In this document: one piece after another, positions 32,083 through 41,186 of the stretch
Layout: each line of letters starts with the position of its first letter
Numbering within the stretch: position 1 is the stretch's first letter
Assembly (NCBI RefSeq): GCF_050122995.1
Contig: NZ_JBNLIA010000014.1
Location: 1 to 64,000 of the forward strand
Direction: 5' to 3'
Length of the DNA stretch: 64,000 nt
DNA from: Haloparvum alkalitolerans
GTDB lineage: Archaea; Halobacteriota; Halobacteria; Halobacteriales; Haloferacaceae
Program-made: the position numbers and the translations under genes
Notes under the pieces: model-generated
What the model was told of the DNA's origin: nothing
The model's database searches: none
Seen by the model: the letters and a program-made list of their open reading frames with translations, nothing else

Positions 32083-32667
32083 ATGACTGACGAGGAGGAG
32101 GGAATAGAGACCTTCTACTCCGCCGAACGCTGGCAGAACTGGCTCGACCGCGTCGAAGAGGAGGACCTCGATCCCGAGAACGAGGACTCCGCTCGACTCC
32201 TGTTGAACCTGCAGGACGACGCCGCAATCGCGGTCGCGAAGATCCTCGCCGCCTACGAGGAGGGGCGGGTCGACGAGGACCGCGCGGTCGAGGAACTCGG
32301 CGACGTCCGCGACATCGTGCTCTCGGAGGTCGACTTCGACGACGAGGACAAGCTGATGCTGATCGACGGCGTCCAGACCTCGCTCGTCCCCGTCTTCTAC
32401 GCCGCCGAGGAGTACATCGTCGCCGGCCCCACCGAGGGCGACGTCGACGAGTTCGTCCGCGCCGCGGCCGGCGCGGAGGCCGACGAGGACCTCGACGCCG
32501 CGCTGGGCTACGTCGTGCAGGCCGGCACGCGCGTCATCGACGGCGACACGCTGGACGTGGACCTCCTGGAGGAGTTCGAGTACGGCCTCGTCTCCGAGTG
32601 GGTCAACGGGCTCGACTCGCTCCAGTCCGCGCTGGAGGACCCGGAAGTCGTCGAAGAAGAGGGCTGA
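32083..32667 (+). CDS. DUF2150 family protein
   Basis: A 194-residue acidic protein starting MTDEEEGIETFYSAERWQNWL, with LLNLQDDAAIAVAKILAAYE and SLVPVFYAAEEYIVAG. This matches DUF2150, an archaeal family with no established role. It is soluble and mostly helical. A CCTTTGAG box about 27-32 nt before the ATG suggests its own leaderless promoter. It is convergent with the pilin-like gene. Confidence 0.85.
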   Translation: MTDEEEGIETFYSAERWQNWLDRVEEEDLDPENEDSARLLLNLQDDAAIAVAKILAAYEEGRVDEDRAVEELGDVRDIVLSEVDFDDEDKLMLIDGVQTSLVPVFYAAEEYIVAGPTEGDVDEFVRAAAGAEADEDLDAALGYVVQAGTRVIDGDTLDVDLLEEFEYGLVSEWVNGLDSLQSALEDPEVVEEEG

Positions 32668-32682
32668 GACCGCCGCGGTTCC

Positions 32683-34407
32683 TCAGAAGACGAACACCGT
32701 CGCGGTCGTCTCGTCCTGCGTGCCGTCCTCCGTCTCGAAGAAGATCGTGAACCGCAGGTACTGGCCGTCCATGGAGATCGGCTCGATGTTTTGGCCCTGC
32801 CCCTGAATTCCCCGGAACTCGTACAGGTATATCTCTCCGCGTTCGTCGACGCGGATCGTGGCTTCGTTGTCCAGACTCACCTGCGTTCCGAACGCGAGGT
32901 TGCTGTTACCGCGGTCCCCCGCCTCGTAATTGCCGTCGTTCGCGTCCCGAGCATCCGGGTCGGAGTCTGCGACGTTGATGAACACCTCTCTGTTCCAACC
33001 GCCGTCGCCGCCACTATCCTCCTTGAGCCGGTTCGCGCCAGTGCTCGTCTTGTCGATCCGGATGCCGGTTATCGTGATGTTCTCAGTTCCCCTGTTTCGG
33101 AGGTCGACGATCACTCCCGTGTCTCCCCCGCTTGGTCCGTCCGGAACGGCATCGAGGATCTGCAGATCGGCGAAGGAAGGGCCCGTCCCGGCGCCGGTCG
33201 ACGTCACGCCGATGTCGATCGTCGCGGTCTCTGCGGGGTTCCCGCCGCCGTCGACGGTCGCGTCGACCGCGTCCGCGCCGGCCGCGAGCGCGTTACCGCC
33301 GTCGGTCGCCGAGTAGACGACGGTCGCCGCGCCGTCCTCGTTCGTGGTGACCGTCGTCGCGTTGGTCGGCGTTCCGTTGACGAGGAACTCTCCGCGGTCC
33401 GCCGCGAGTTCGACGGTCGCGCCGGAGACGGGGTTGTTGAAGCGGTCGCGCACCTCGAAGGCGAGTTCCGTCCGGGCGCCGGTCTGTAGCGACCGCGTCG
33501 CGGACCCTTTCGGGATGACGTACGAAGCGCCCGGCTCGCCGACCGCGCTCGCGTCGTTGCGCTCGCGGACCTCCAGTTGCGCCATGCGGAGTTCGTAGGT
33601 CCGGGTGCCGTTCAGCGTCACCTCGACGCGGCCGCCCGCGGTCGCGCTCACGTCGTCGACGCGGGGGTTCGCGAGCAGCGACTGGCCCGTCCGGTTCACC
33701 CACTCGGAGGCGGAGATCCCCGGCGGCGCGTCGAGCCGGAGCCTGATCGGGTCGTCGTTCTCGCCCGTAATCGTCACCGTCCGCTCGGTCGCGCTCACGG
33801 GGTCGGTCGTCAGCGCGACCGCGTCGCCGCCGGCCGAGACGTCACCCTCCACAAACGTGAGCGTGAGTCGGTCGCCCTGCAGCAGCGACTGTCCCGTCAA
33901 CGGGATCTGGCGACCGTCGCTGTGTCTGTACGCCTGCTGGCCGGTGACGACGACCGGCTGGCCGCCGAACACGTTGTAGTCCGGCCGGAACGCGACGTCT
34001 CGGGTCGAGTAGTTCGTCCCCGAGAGCGCCGTGGCGACGAACGTCCGCGTGTTCGTCGCCTCGCCGTCGACCGCGGTCACGTTCTCCAGCGTGACGTTCC
34101 GCGCCGCGGTCGCGGTCACCCTGTTGTCGGGCGGGCCGGGGTTGACGAATATCGCCCGGGCCGGATAGCTGACGCCGGTCCGGATCGTGGTGCCGACGCT
34201 CACGTCGCGGCCCGCGGCCGCGATCACGTCGTTCTGGAGGTCGATCATGTCCTCGCTCGCCTCCTGGTAGGCGTTGAACTCGACGCCCCGGTTCTGCTCG
34301 GGGACGACGGTCGCCTGATACAGCGAGAGCCCGATGATGAGGAATCCGAACAGGATCACCGCCCCGACCTGTGCGGACTGCCCCCGATCGGCCAGGCGAA
34401 GATCCAT
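32683..34407 (-). CDS. Pilin-like secreted protein with Ig-like domain
   Basis: A 574-residue protein. The N-terminus MDLRLADRGQSAQVGAVILF and following hydrophobic run (to about residue 33) match archaeal type IV pilin-like signals cleaved by PibD after Gly. Beyond it lie long beta-rich regions with N-glycosylation sequons and a Big_1/invasin-like Ig domain (RFNNPVSGATVELAADRGEF ... TTNEDGAATVVYSATDGG, about 310-380). It is far longer than a normal pilin, suggesting a surface or minor pilus protein. ATG 34407 is used; GTG 34413 lies two codons upstream. It diverges from another pilin-like gene 136 bp away. Confidence 0.8.
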   Translation of the reverse strand: MDLRLADRGQSAQVGAVILFGFLIIGLSLYQATVVPEQNRGVEFNAYQEASEDMIDLQNDVIAAAGRDVSVGTTIRTGVSYPARAIFVNPGPPDNRVTATAARNVTLENVTAVDGEATNTRTFVATALSGTNYSTRDVAFRPDYNVFGGQPVVVTGQQAYRHSDGRQIPLTGQSLLQGDRLTLTFVEGDVSAGGDAVALTTDPVSATERTVTITGENDDPIRLRLDAPPGISASEWVNRTGQSLLANPRVDDVSATAGGRVEVTLNGTRTYELRMAQLEVRERNDASAVGEPGASYVIPKGSATRSLQTGARTELAFEVRDRFNNPVSGATVELAADRGEFLVNGTPTNATTVTTNEDGAATVVYSATDGGNALAAGADAVDATVDGGGNPAETATIDIGVTSTGAGTGPSFADLQILDAVPDGPSGGDTGVIVDLRNRGTENITITGIRIDKTSTGANRLKEDSGGDGGWNREVFINVADSDPDARDANDGNYEAGDRGNSNLAFGTQVSLDNEATIRVDERGEIYLYEFRGIQGQGQNIEPISMDGQYLRFTIFFETEDGTQDETTATVFVF

Positions 34408-34543
34408 TGTCACCCTTCACCCGTCCGAGCGTCAAAACAGTTCTCCCCGGAGCGCGGTCCGCGGAGCGTGTGCCGACCGAACGCGTCCTTCAGCCTGAAA
34501 CGATCCCCAATGTACTTACGCCTCTCCCGATCCAGTGTAACCG

Positions 34544-35980
34544 GTGCGTGGGCAGTCGGAGACCATCGGCGTGGTGTTGCTGATGGGTGTGGTGGTGGTG
34601 GTGTCGACGACCATCGGGGTCGCGTCACTGGCGACGTTCTCGGGCGCGGACGAGCGAGCAAGCGGGGCGACGCTCCTCGACGCGACCGTGAGCGACGATT
34701 CCGTTCGGATCCACCACACCGGCGGCGAGCCGCTGGACCCCGAGACCACCGAGGTGCGTCTGCAGACTCCCGAAGGAACGACAGTCTACCGGATCGCCGA
34801 CGACGGGAGTCTCGACGGCGAACCTCCCTTTTCGGCCGGCGACCGGTGGACGCTCTCGGGGCCGCCGTACTCACCCGGCGACGAGGTCACGGTCGCGGTC
34901 GTCGACACGGCCGACAATGCGGTCCTGCTCAGCCTGACCGACCGCGTTCCGGCGGCCGCGGAGGCCGATACTACGCCGACAGCGACGGAGACGGGCGGGC
35001 CGACCGAGACGGACGAACCCACCGAGACGGGCGAGCCAACCGAGCCGGAAGAGCCGACGGAGCCGGAACTCGTGATCGAGTCGACGGGCGGTCTCGGTGA
35101 TGGAACCGCGCTACGTGAGTACGAGCCAGCGGTGAAACTGCGGTCCGACGAAGGAGACGCACGCAATGTGAGCGTGACGCTGACCATAGAGGGCCCCGAG
35201 TCGTTCTCACGGACCACGGAGGTCGGCGACGTCGATGCCGGAGCCTCCAGGTCCCGGAGTTTCGCCGTCGGCCGGTTGAGCGAGGGCGAGTACGAGTGGG
35301 AACTCACGGTCGAGGCCGAGAACGCGGAGGCCGTCGAGTCAGAGGGCGAGTTCGAGGTCGACAGCGGCGTCTCCATGCGCGTGGAGGACCTCAGCTACGA
35401 GGACAGCGACGGGGGACAGTTCGTCACCTCCGTCGATGTCGAGGACGCGGGCGACGACTTCTCGCACGTCCGGATCGTGCACGAAAACGTTGACGACGGG
35501 AGTGCGACCGAGACGGCGTCCATCGACGCCGCGCGCGGGAGCGTGAGATACGGGCCTCGCGGTGGTACCTACGGCGACGAGTTCCGTGTCCGTGCGGAGG
35601 TCGTCTACGACGACAACGAGGGCGGAACCGAAGTCGTCGCCACGCGCTCGCTGGAGGTGACTGCCGGAGACGGCTCCCCGGACGAAAACGACGACCTCTC
35701 GACGGAGACGTCGCCGGAATTCGACACCGTCGACATCGAAACGTCCGGGAACAGTGGAAAATACACGGTCGACTATGCAGTCGACGGCTCCTTCGACCGC
35801 GTGGAAGCGTACATGATCGGGGACGAGGAGGGCTACGCTAAGGGAACCTCCACGAAACCGAAGGGCAAGATCAAGCTCAAACCTAAAGACGGAGACGAGT
35901 TCAAGATCATCGTTCTACTGTACGACGAAACCGGTGCGGTCGTGGAGGCACGAGTAGAAGAAGTCGAGGTCGACGACTGA
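34544..35980 (+). CDS. Type IV pilin N-terminal domain (DUF1628-like) protein
   Basis: A 478-residue protein starting at GTG with MRGQSETIGVVLLMGVVVVV, the classic haloarchaeal pilin-like N-terminus with a hydrophobic helix. A first beta domain (GEPLDPETTEVRLQTPEGTTVYRI) is typical of DUF1628-type proteins. A Thr/Glu/Pro linker of repeated PTET/PTEPE units (about 145-170) and two further beta-sandwich-like domains follow. It is probably exported and surface-exposed. The very short pre-helix leader (MRG) is normal for this group. Confidence 0.82.
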   Translation: MRGQSETIGVVLLMGVVVVVSTTIGVASLATFSGADERASGATLLDATVSDDSVRIHHTGGEPLDPETTEVRLQTPEGTTVYRIADDGSLDGEPPFSAGDRWTLSGPPYSPGDEVTVAVVDTADNAVLLSLTDRVPAAAEADTTPTATETGGPTETDEPTETGEPTEPEEPTEPELVIESTGGLGDGTALREYEPAVKLRSDEGDARNVSVTLTIEGPESFSRTTEVGDVDAGASRSRSFAVGRLSEGEYEWELTVEAENAEAVESEGEFEVDSGVSMRVEDLSYEDSDGGQFVTSVDVEDAGDDFSHVRIVHENVDDGSATETASIDAARGSVRYGPRGGTYGDEFRVRAEVVYDDNEGGTEVVATRSLEVTAGDGSPDENDDLSTETSPEFDTVDIETSGNSGKYTVDYAVDGSFDRVEAYMIGDEEGYAKGTSTKPKGKIKLKPKDGDEFKIIVLLYDETGAVVEARVEEVEVDD

Positions 35981-36045
35981 TTTTTCGACGCGTGACGTAA
36001 CGCCTCATCGACAAGCCCATATGCCCGCTTCGTGAAGAATCGGGC

Positions 36046-37392
36046 ATGACCACGGTCGGCATCGACGCCATCGAGATCCGAACGGGGAAGCTGAAGCTCG
36101 ACCTCCCGAACACGTTCGCGCCGGAGAAGGGCGACGACCCGGAGAAGTACACGAAGGGGCTCGGCCTACAGGACTCCTCGTTCCCGGACGTGTACGAGGA
36201 CATCGTCACGATGGGTGCCAACGCGGCAAAGCAGCTGATGGACCGCAAGGGGCTGTCGCCGTCGGAGATCGGTCGGATCGACGTGGCGACGGAGTCCGCG
36301 TTCGACCACTCGAAGCCCGTTTCGACGTACATCGCGGGCTGTCTGGAGCAGGTCTACGACGGCGACTTCCGCCACGCCAACAAGGGCGAGCGCAAGTTCG
36401 CCTGCGTCGCGGGGACGCAGGCCATCGACGACGCCTACAACTGGATCCGCGCGGGGCGGAACCGCGGCCGCGCGGCGCTCGTTATCTGTACCGACACCGC
36501 GCTGTACGCCCGCGGGGACCCCGGCGAGGCGACGCAGGGGGCGGGCGCGGTGGCGATGCTCATCGACGAGGACCCGGACCTGGTGGCGCTCTCGGACGAC
36601 CAGGGGTACGGCTCGATGGACGAGACGGACTTCCTGAAGCCGAACCAGCAGTTCCCCTCCGTCGACGGCAAGCGCTCGATGCAGGTGTACCTCGCTCGCA
36701 TGCGCGAGGCGCTGGAGGACTACGAGTCGGTCGCGGGCAAGATCGAACTGGACGACTTCCAGTACGCCCCGTTCCACACGCCGTTCCCGGGGATGGTCCG
36801 CAAGGCGGCCCTACTCGCGTACAGACACGTCATCCGCGACACGGAGCGCGAGGAGGAGCTCGCGGAGGAGATCGGCCGCCAGCCGCGCGAGGACGAGTAC
36901 GAGGACCGCGAGGCCTACGAGGAGGCGATCCGCGAGCACATGGACGAGCTGAAGGACACCGAACAGTACCAGACTTGGTACGCGAAGACCGTCGAGCCGA
37001 CGCTGGAGCTGTCCAGCAAGGTCGGCAACTGGTACACCGGCTCCGTCCACGTCGCCCGCGTGAGCGCGCTGCGTGACGCGGTCGAGAAGGACCTCGACTT
37101 CGCGGGCGAGACGCTGTTGGTCGGCTCCTACGGCTCCGGCGCGCAGGCGGAGATCCACACCGAGACGGTGCAGGACGGCTGGCGCGAGGAGGTCGAGGCG
37201 CTCGACATCGACGAGCAGCTCGCGGCCCGCTACGACCTGACGTGGAGCGAGTACGAGGACGTTCACGACGTTCACGAGTACGACGAGGACGTGGGACACG
37301 AGATGATCGAGCAGTTCACCACGCCCTCCGAGGAGTTCGTCTTCACGGGCTGGGGCCGGATGAACGAGCGGCAGTACGACTACGTCGAATAG
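36046..37392 (+). CDS. hmgB: Hydroxymethylglutaryl-CoA synthase
   Basis: A 448-residue thiolase-fold enzyme. The catalytic Cys120 lies in KFACVAGTQA, the general acid Glu in ATESAFDHSKP, and the His region in YAPFHTPFPGMVRKAA. It condenses acetyl-CoA with acetoacetyl-CoA to HMG-CoA, the entry to the mevalonate pathway for archaeal isoprenoid lipids. The length and the charged insert (EEIGRQPREDEYEDREAYEE region) are as in other haloarchaea. A CATATG box about 28 nt upstream suggests a leaderless start. Confidence 0.95.
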   Translation: MTTVGIDAIEIRTGKLKLDLPNTFAPEKGDDPEKYTKGLGLQDSSFPDVYEDIVTMGANAAKQLMDRKGLSPSEIGRIDVATESAFDHSKPVSTYIAGCLEQVYDGDFRHANKGERKFACVAGTQAIDDAYNWIRAGRNRGRAALVICTDTALYARGDPGEATQGAGAVAMLIDEDPDLVALSDDQGYGSMDETDFLKPNQQFPSVDGKRSMQVYLARMREALEDYESVAGKIELDDFQYAPFHTPFPGMVRKAALLAYRHVIRDTEREEELAEEIGRQPREDEYEDREAYEEAIREHMDELKDTEQYQTWYAKTVEPTLELSSKVGNWYTGSVHVARVSALRDAVEKDLDFAGETLLVGSYGSGAQAEIHTETVQDGWREEVEALDIDEQLAARYDLTWSEYEDVHDVHEYDEDVGHEMIEQFTTPSEEFVFTGWGRMNERQYDYVE

Positions 37393-37498
37393 CGCCTCGA
37401 AGGCGACCGCGACCGAATTTTTCTCGCCCGCGGTCGGCGGTGGACTCACGGGTGGAGCCGCACCGATCCACAGAAAATCCGGCCGATGCGGTGCTGAT

Positions 37499-37579
37499 GC
37501 GGTGCAGGTGCGGTGTGGTGCGGATGCGGTGCGGGTGCGGTGTGGTGCGGATGCGGTGCTGATGCGGTGTGGTGCGGAT
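37499..37579 (+). repeat. 27-bp tandem repeat, three copies
   Basis: Units 37499-37525, 37526-37552 and 37553-37579 share GCGGTGC, two or three variable bases, then TGCGGTGTGGTGCGGAT. Similar but irregular tgcggtgctga units occur inside repeat element R4 near 62770-62830. Confidence 0.8.
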
Positions 37580-37760
37580 GCGGCGCAGGGCGGTCGCGGT
37601 GCGGTTTTCTGTCGAGGTTGTGGTACCGCGGCGGCGCGAGGGCGCGCAGCGCCCGCAGCGCCGACCGCGGCCCCTTTTTGATCGACATTTTTCAAGGAGC
37701 GGTGAGCGCGCCGCCTGCGGCGCGCGAACCCGACCGCAGAAAAAGGTCGAGGGGAAGCCT
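37580..37760. repeat. GC-rich hairpin region (possible degenerate repeat-element copy)
   Basis: After the 27-bp repeats lies a run of inverted GC-rich sequence (about 37628-37670), a T-rich stretch CCCCTTTTTG (37671-37680), and a perfect stem-loop with arms GCGCGCCGC and GCGGCGCGC around a 2-nt loop (37706-37725). The GAGGCTGGGGAGGTG core of the four full elements is absent. Together with the tandem repeats this fills the gap 37393-37816 between hmgB and the trp promoter. The T-run could terminate hmgB transcription. Confidence 0.5.
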
Positions 37761-37765
37761 TAAAT

Positions 37766-37787
37766 CGATGTACAGACTTGTACATCG
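37766..37787. promoter_or_regulatory. Tandem TGTACA operator before trpD
   Basis: A perfect 9-bp inverted repeat, CGATGTACA-gact-TGTACATCG. It contains two TGTACA boxes (37769-37774, 37779-37784), exactly 10 bp apart. They lie just downstream of a TTAAAT TATA-like box (37760-37765), at the position where a bound protein would block transcription start. TGTACA is the TRP-box consensus bound by TrpY in Methanothermobacter. Confidence 0.7.
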
Positions 37788-37816
37788 TAAGACGAACCTA
37801 TACATTGGTGCCCACA

Positions 37817-38872
37817 ATGAACATCCAGAACACCATCGAGCGCGTGACGGAGGGGGAGGACCTGACGGTCGAGGAGGCGCGGGAGACGGCGCGGCAGGTC
37901 TTCGAGGAGGCGAGTGAGGCGCAGATCGGCGGGCTGCTGACCGCGCTGCGCGCAAAGGGCGAGACGGAGGCGGAGATCGCCGGCTTCGCGCAGGGGATGC
38001 GGGACGTGGCGCGGACGATCGAGCCCGACGGCGCGCCGCTGGTCGACACCTGCGGCACCGGCGGCGACGACTACGACACGATCAACGTCTCCACGACCGC
38101 GGCCATCGTCGCGGCGGGCGCGGGCGTGGCGGTCGCGAAACACGGCAACTACTCCGTCTCTTCCTCCTCGGGGAGCGCAGACGTGCTGGAGGTCGCGGGC
38201 GTCGATGTGGAAGCGGAGCCGCCGGCGGTCGAGGAGGCGATCGAGCGCGACGGCATCGGGTTCATGCTTGCGCCGGTGTTCCACCCCGCGATGAAGGCGG
38301 TCATCGGCCCGCGGAAGGAGCTGGGGATCCGAACGGTGTTCAACGTGCTCGGGCCGCTGACGAACCCCGCGGGCGCCGACGCGCAGGTGCTCGGCGTGTA
38401 CGACCCCGAACTCGTCCCGCAGATCGCCCGCGCGCTCTCACACATGCCCGTCGAGCGCGCGCTGGTGGTCCACGGGTCGGGGATGGACGAGATCGCGCTC
38501 CACGACGAGACGACCGTCGCGGAGGTCGACGGCGACGAGGTGACCGAGTACGCGATCGCGCCCGAGGACCTGGGCCTCGAGCGGGCGCCGATCGAGGACG
38601 TCTCGGGGAGCACGCCCGAGGCGAACGCCGCGGACCTCGAGGGGATCGTCCGCGGCGACGTGACCGGCCCGAAGCGTGACCTGATCCTGGCGAACGCGGG
38701 CGCGGCGGTGTACGTCGCGGGACTCGCCGACTCGCTGGAGGCCGGCGTCGAGCGCGCGGCCGCCGCCATCGACGAGGGCGACGCGGCCGCGAAGTTCGAG
38801 GCGCTGTGCGGTGACGACGCGGACCGTGCGGGCGCGGAGCCGGACGCCGCCGCGGGGGCGGACGCGAACTGA
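37817..38872 (+). CDS. trpD: Anthranilate phosphoribosyltransferase
   Basis: A 351-residue protein with the PRPP-binding DTCGTGGDDYDTINVSTTAA, KHGNYSVSSSSGSADVLE and GFMLAPVFHPAMK motifs and NVLGPLTNPAGAD. It joins anthranilate to PRPP in tryptophan synthesis. ATG 37817 begins the family homology; non-ATG codons upstream overlap the operator and are unlikely starts. It is first in trpDFEG; its stop overlaps the trpF start (TGATG). About 27 nt of leader would follow from the TTAAAT box. Confidence 0.96.
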   Translation: MNIQNTIERVTEGEDLTVEEARETARQVFEEASEAQIGGLLTALRAKGETEAEIAGFAQGMRDVARTIEPDGAPLVDTCGTGGDDYDTINVSTTAAIVAAGAGVAVAKHGNYSVSSSSGSADVLEVAGVDVEAEPPAVEEAIERDGIGFMLAPVFHPAMKAVIGPRKELGIRTVFNVLGPLTNPAGADAQVLGVYDPELVPQIARALSHMPVERALVVHGSGMDEIALHDETTVAEVDGDEVTEYAIAPEDLGLERAPIEDVSGSTPEANAADLEGIVRGDVTGPKRDLILANAGAAVYVAGLADSLEAGVERAAAAIDEGDAAAKFEALCGDDADRAGAEPDAAAGADAN

Positions 38873-39516
38873 TGGCCAGAGCGAAGATCTGCGGGCTGAC
38901 GCGCGGTGCCGACCTGCGTGCGGCCGTCGAGGCGGGGGCCGACGCGGTCGGCGTGATCGCCGAAGTTCCGGTCGATACGCCTCGCGAGGTGGACCCCGCC
39001 GTCGCGGCCGAGTTGCTGGCGGAGGTGCCGCCGTTCGTCACCGCGACACTGGTGACGATGCCCGACTCGGCCGAACGCGCGGTCGAACTCGTGCGGACGG
39101 TCGAGCCGGACGCCGTCCAGCTACACGGCGAGTGGACCGCCGACGAGGTGGGCTACGTCCGCGCGGAGACCGGCGTGAAGGTGCTGCTCGCCGTCGACGC
39201 GGACGACGAGAGCCGCGCGGAGCGACTGGACGAGGCGGCCGACGCGCTCGTGGTCGACTCCACGACGGAGTCGGGCGCGGGCGGGACGGGCGAGACCCAC
39301 GACTGGGAGGCGACCGGTCGGCTCGCGGAGCGGTTGGTCTCGCCGGTCGTGCTCGCGGGCGGCCTCACGCCGGACAACGTCGCGGAGGCGGTGGCGACCG
39401 CGGACCCGTTCGCGGTCGACGTGGCCTCCGGCGTGGAGCTGCGCGGCGGCGAGAAGGACCACAACGCCGTCGCGCGGTTCGTCGCCAACGCGGGTCGGGA
39501 GGTCGAGGTCGCGTGA
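38872..39516 (+). CDS. trpF: Phosphoribosylanthranilate isomerase
   Basis: A 214-residue TIM-barrel protein. The catalytic Cys lies in AKICGLTRGADLRAAVEAGAD and the Asp in LLAVDADDES/VVDSTTE. The phosphate-binding GGLTPDNV and FAVDVASGVE loops are clear. It isomerises phosphoribosylanthranilate to CdRP. It overlaps trpD by one base and trpE by a GTGA junction. Confidence 0.95.
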   Translation: MARAKICGLTRGADLRAAVEAGADAVGVIAEVPVDTPREVDPAVAAELLAEVPPFVTATLVTMPDSAERAVELVRTVEPDAVQLHGEWTADEVGYVRAETGVKVLLAVDADDESRAERLDEAADALVVDSTTESGAGGTGETHDWEATGRLAERLVSPVVLAGGLTPDNVAEAVATADPFAVDVASGVELRGGEKDHNAVARFVANAGREVEVA

Positions 39517-41186
39517 CGGAACTGGACCTCTCGCGTGAGGCGTTCGTCGAGCACGCCGCCGACGCCGACGGCCCGGCCGTGGTGCGCGTCGCGGCGGAAC
39601 TCGACCCGGACGTGACGCCGCTGACGGCGTACGCCACGCTCGTCGGCGACAGTCCCCACGGCTTCCTGCTGGAGTCGGCAGAGAAGGTCGCCTCCAGCGA
39701 CCCCGACGGCGCGTTCGCGCCGGTCACGGACGCCGACAAACACGCGCGCTACTCGTTCGTCGGCTACGACCCGGAGGCGGTCGTCTCCGTGTACCCCGAC
39801 CGGACCGACGTGAAGCGACTCGGCCCGGCCGCGGCCCTCGTGGGGGACGAGCGAGCGGACGGCGAACCGGCGGACGGCGAGCCGGCGGACGTGCTCGACC
39901 GCGTGCGCGAGGCGTTCCCGAGCGTGGAGCGCCGGAACTTCCCCGACCGGGACAGACAGACGCTCTCCGGCGGGTTCGTCGGGTTCCTCGCCTACGAGGC
40001 CGTCTACGACCTGTGGCTGGAGGAGGTCGGCGTCGAGCGCCCGGAGACCGACTTCCCTGACGCGGAGTTCGCGCTCACGACGCGGACGGTCGTCTTCGAC
40101 GACGTGGAGGGGACCGTCGACCTGGTGTTCACGCCGGTCGTGCGCGAGGGGGACGACGCCGGCGCGGTGTACGACGAGCTCGCCGCGGAGGCCGAGGCGG
40201 TCGCCGCGGACCTCCGGACCGCCGACACTCCGGAGCCCGGCGGGGTCCGCGTGACCGAGGAGCGCGCGGGGCCGCAGGAGGCCTACGAGGACGCGGTGCG
40301 CGCGGCGAAGGAGCACGTCCTCGACGGCGACATCTATCAGGGCGTCATCTCGCGCAAGCGGGAGCTGACCGGCGACGTGGACGCGATGGGGCTGTACGCC
40401 GCGCTGCGGGACGTGAACCCCTCGCCGTACATGTACCTGCTGCGCCACGACGACCGGACCATCGTCGGCGCCAGCCCCGAGACGCTGGTGTCGGTGCGAG
40501 GCGACCGCGTCGTCTCGAACCCCATCGCGGGGACCTGCGCGCGCGGCGAGAGCCCGGTCGAGGACCGTCGGCTCGCGGGCGAGTTGCTCGCGGACGAGAA
40601 GGAGCGCGCCGAGCACACCATGCTCGTCGACCTGGCGCGCAACGACGTGCGCCGCGTCTCCGAGCCCGGCTCCGTCCGCGTCGAGGAGTTCATGAACGTC
40701 CTCAAGTACAGCCACGTCCAGCACATCGAGTCGACCGTGACGGGGACGCTGGACGGGGAGTACGACGCGGTCGACGCGATCAGGGCCTCGTTCCCGGCCG
40801 GTACCCTCACCGGCGCGCCGAAGGTGCGCGCGATGGAGATCATCGACGACCTCGAACGGGAGCCGCGGGGCGCCTACGGCGGCGGCGTCGGCTACTACTC
40901 GTGGACCGGCGACGCGGACTTCGCCATCGTGATCCGGACCGCGACGGTCGAGCACGGCGTGTCGGTCGACGAGCACGGCGAGGCGGATGGAGACGCGTCC
41001 GCGGACCGCATCACCGTGCAGGCCGGCGCGGGCCTCGTCGCGGACTCCGAACCGGCCGCGGAGTACGCCGAGACCGAACAGAAGATGGGGGGCGTCCTCG
41101 ACGCCATCGACCGGATCCGGGTCGAGCCGGACGACGACGCGTCCCTCGCGGACGCGCCCGCCGCGGGCACGGGGGCCGAGGAATGA
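39513..41186 (+). CDS. trpE: Anthranilate synthase component I
   Basis: A 557-residue chorismate-utilising enzyme. The N-terminal LLESAEK segment corresponds to the tryptophan feedback site (LLES). The C-terminal catalytic part contains GDIYQGVISRKRE, NPSPYMYLL, GASPETLVSV, NPIAGTCARGE, HTMLVDLARND and TLTGAPKVRAMEIIDDLE. With TrpG it makes anthranilate from chorismate and glutamine. The GTG start overlaps the trpF stop and its stop overlaps the trpG ATG, so expression is tightly coupled. Confidence 0.95.
   Translation: MTELDLSREAFVEHAADADGPAVVRVAAELDPDVTPLTAYATLVGDSPHGFLLESAEKVASSDPDGAFAPVTDADKHARYSFVGYDPEAVVSVYPDRTDVKRLGPAAALVGDERADGEPADGEPADVLDRVREAFPSVERRNFPDRDRQTLSGGFVGFLAYEAVYDLWLEEVGVERPETDFPDAEFALTTRTVVFDDVEGTVDLVFTPVVREGDDAGAVYDELAAEAEAVAADLRTADTPEPGGVRVTEERAGPQEAYEDAVRAAKEHVLDGDIYQGVISRKRELTGDVDAMGLYAALRDVNPSPYMYLLRHDDRTIVGASPETLVSVRGDRVVSNPIAGTCARGESPVEDRRLAGELLADEKERAEHTMLVDLARNDVRRVSEPGSVRVEEFMNVLKYSHVQHIESTVTGTLDGEYDAVDAIRASFPAGTLTGAPKVRAMEIIDDLEREPRGAYGGGVGYYSWTGDADFAIVIRTATVEHGVSVDEHGEADGDASADRITVQAGAGLVADSEPAAEYAETEQKMGGVLDAIDRIRVEPDDDASLADAPAAGTGAEE

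Noticed and set aside
37499..37579. CRISPR array
   Set aside because: Only three abutting 27-bp units without unique spacers and no cas genes nearby.
37768..37900. Leader-peptide attenuation for trpD, from an ATG inside the TGTACA box
   Set aside because: The frame MYRLVHRKTNLY contains no tryptophan codons and runs into trpD out of frame; the DNA palindrome at the promoter is a simpler explanation.
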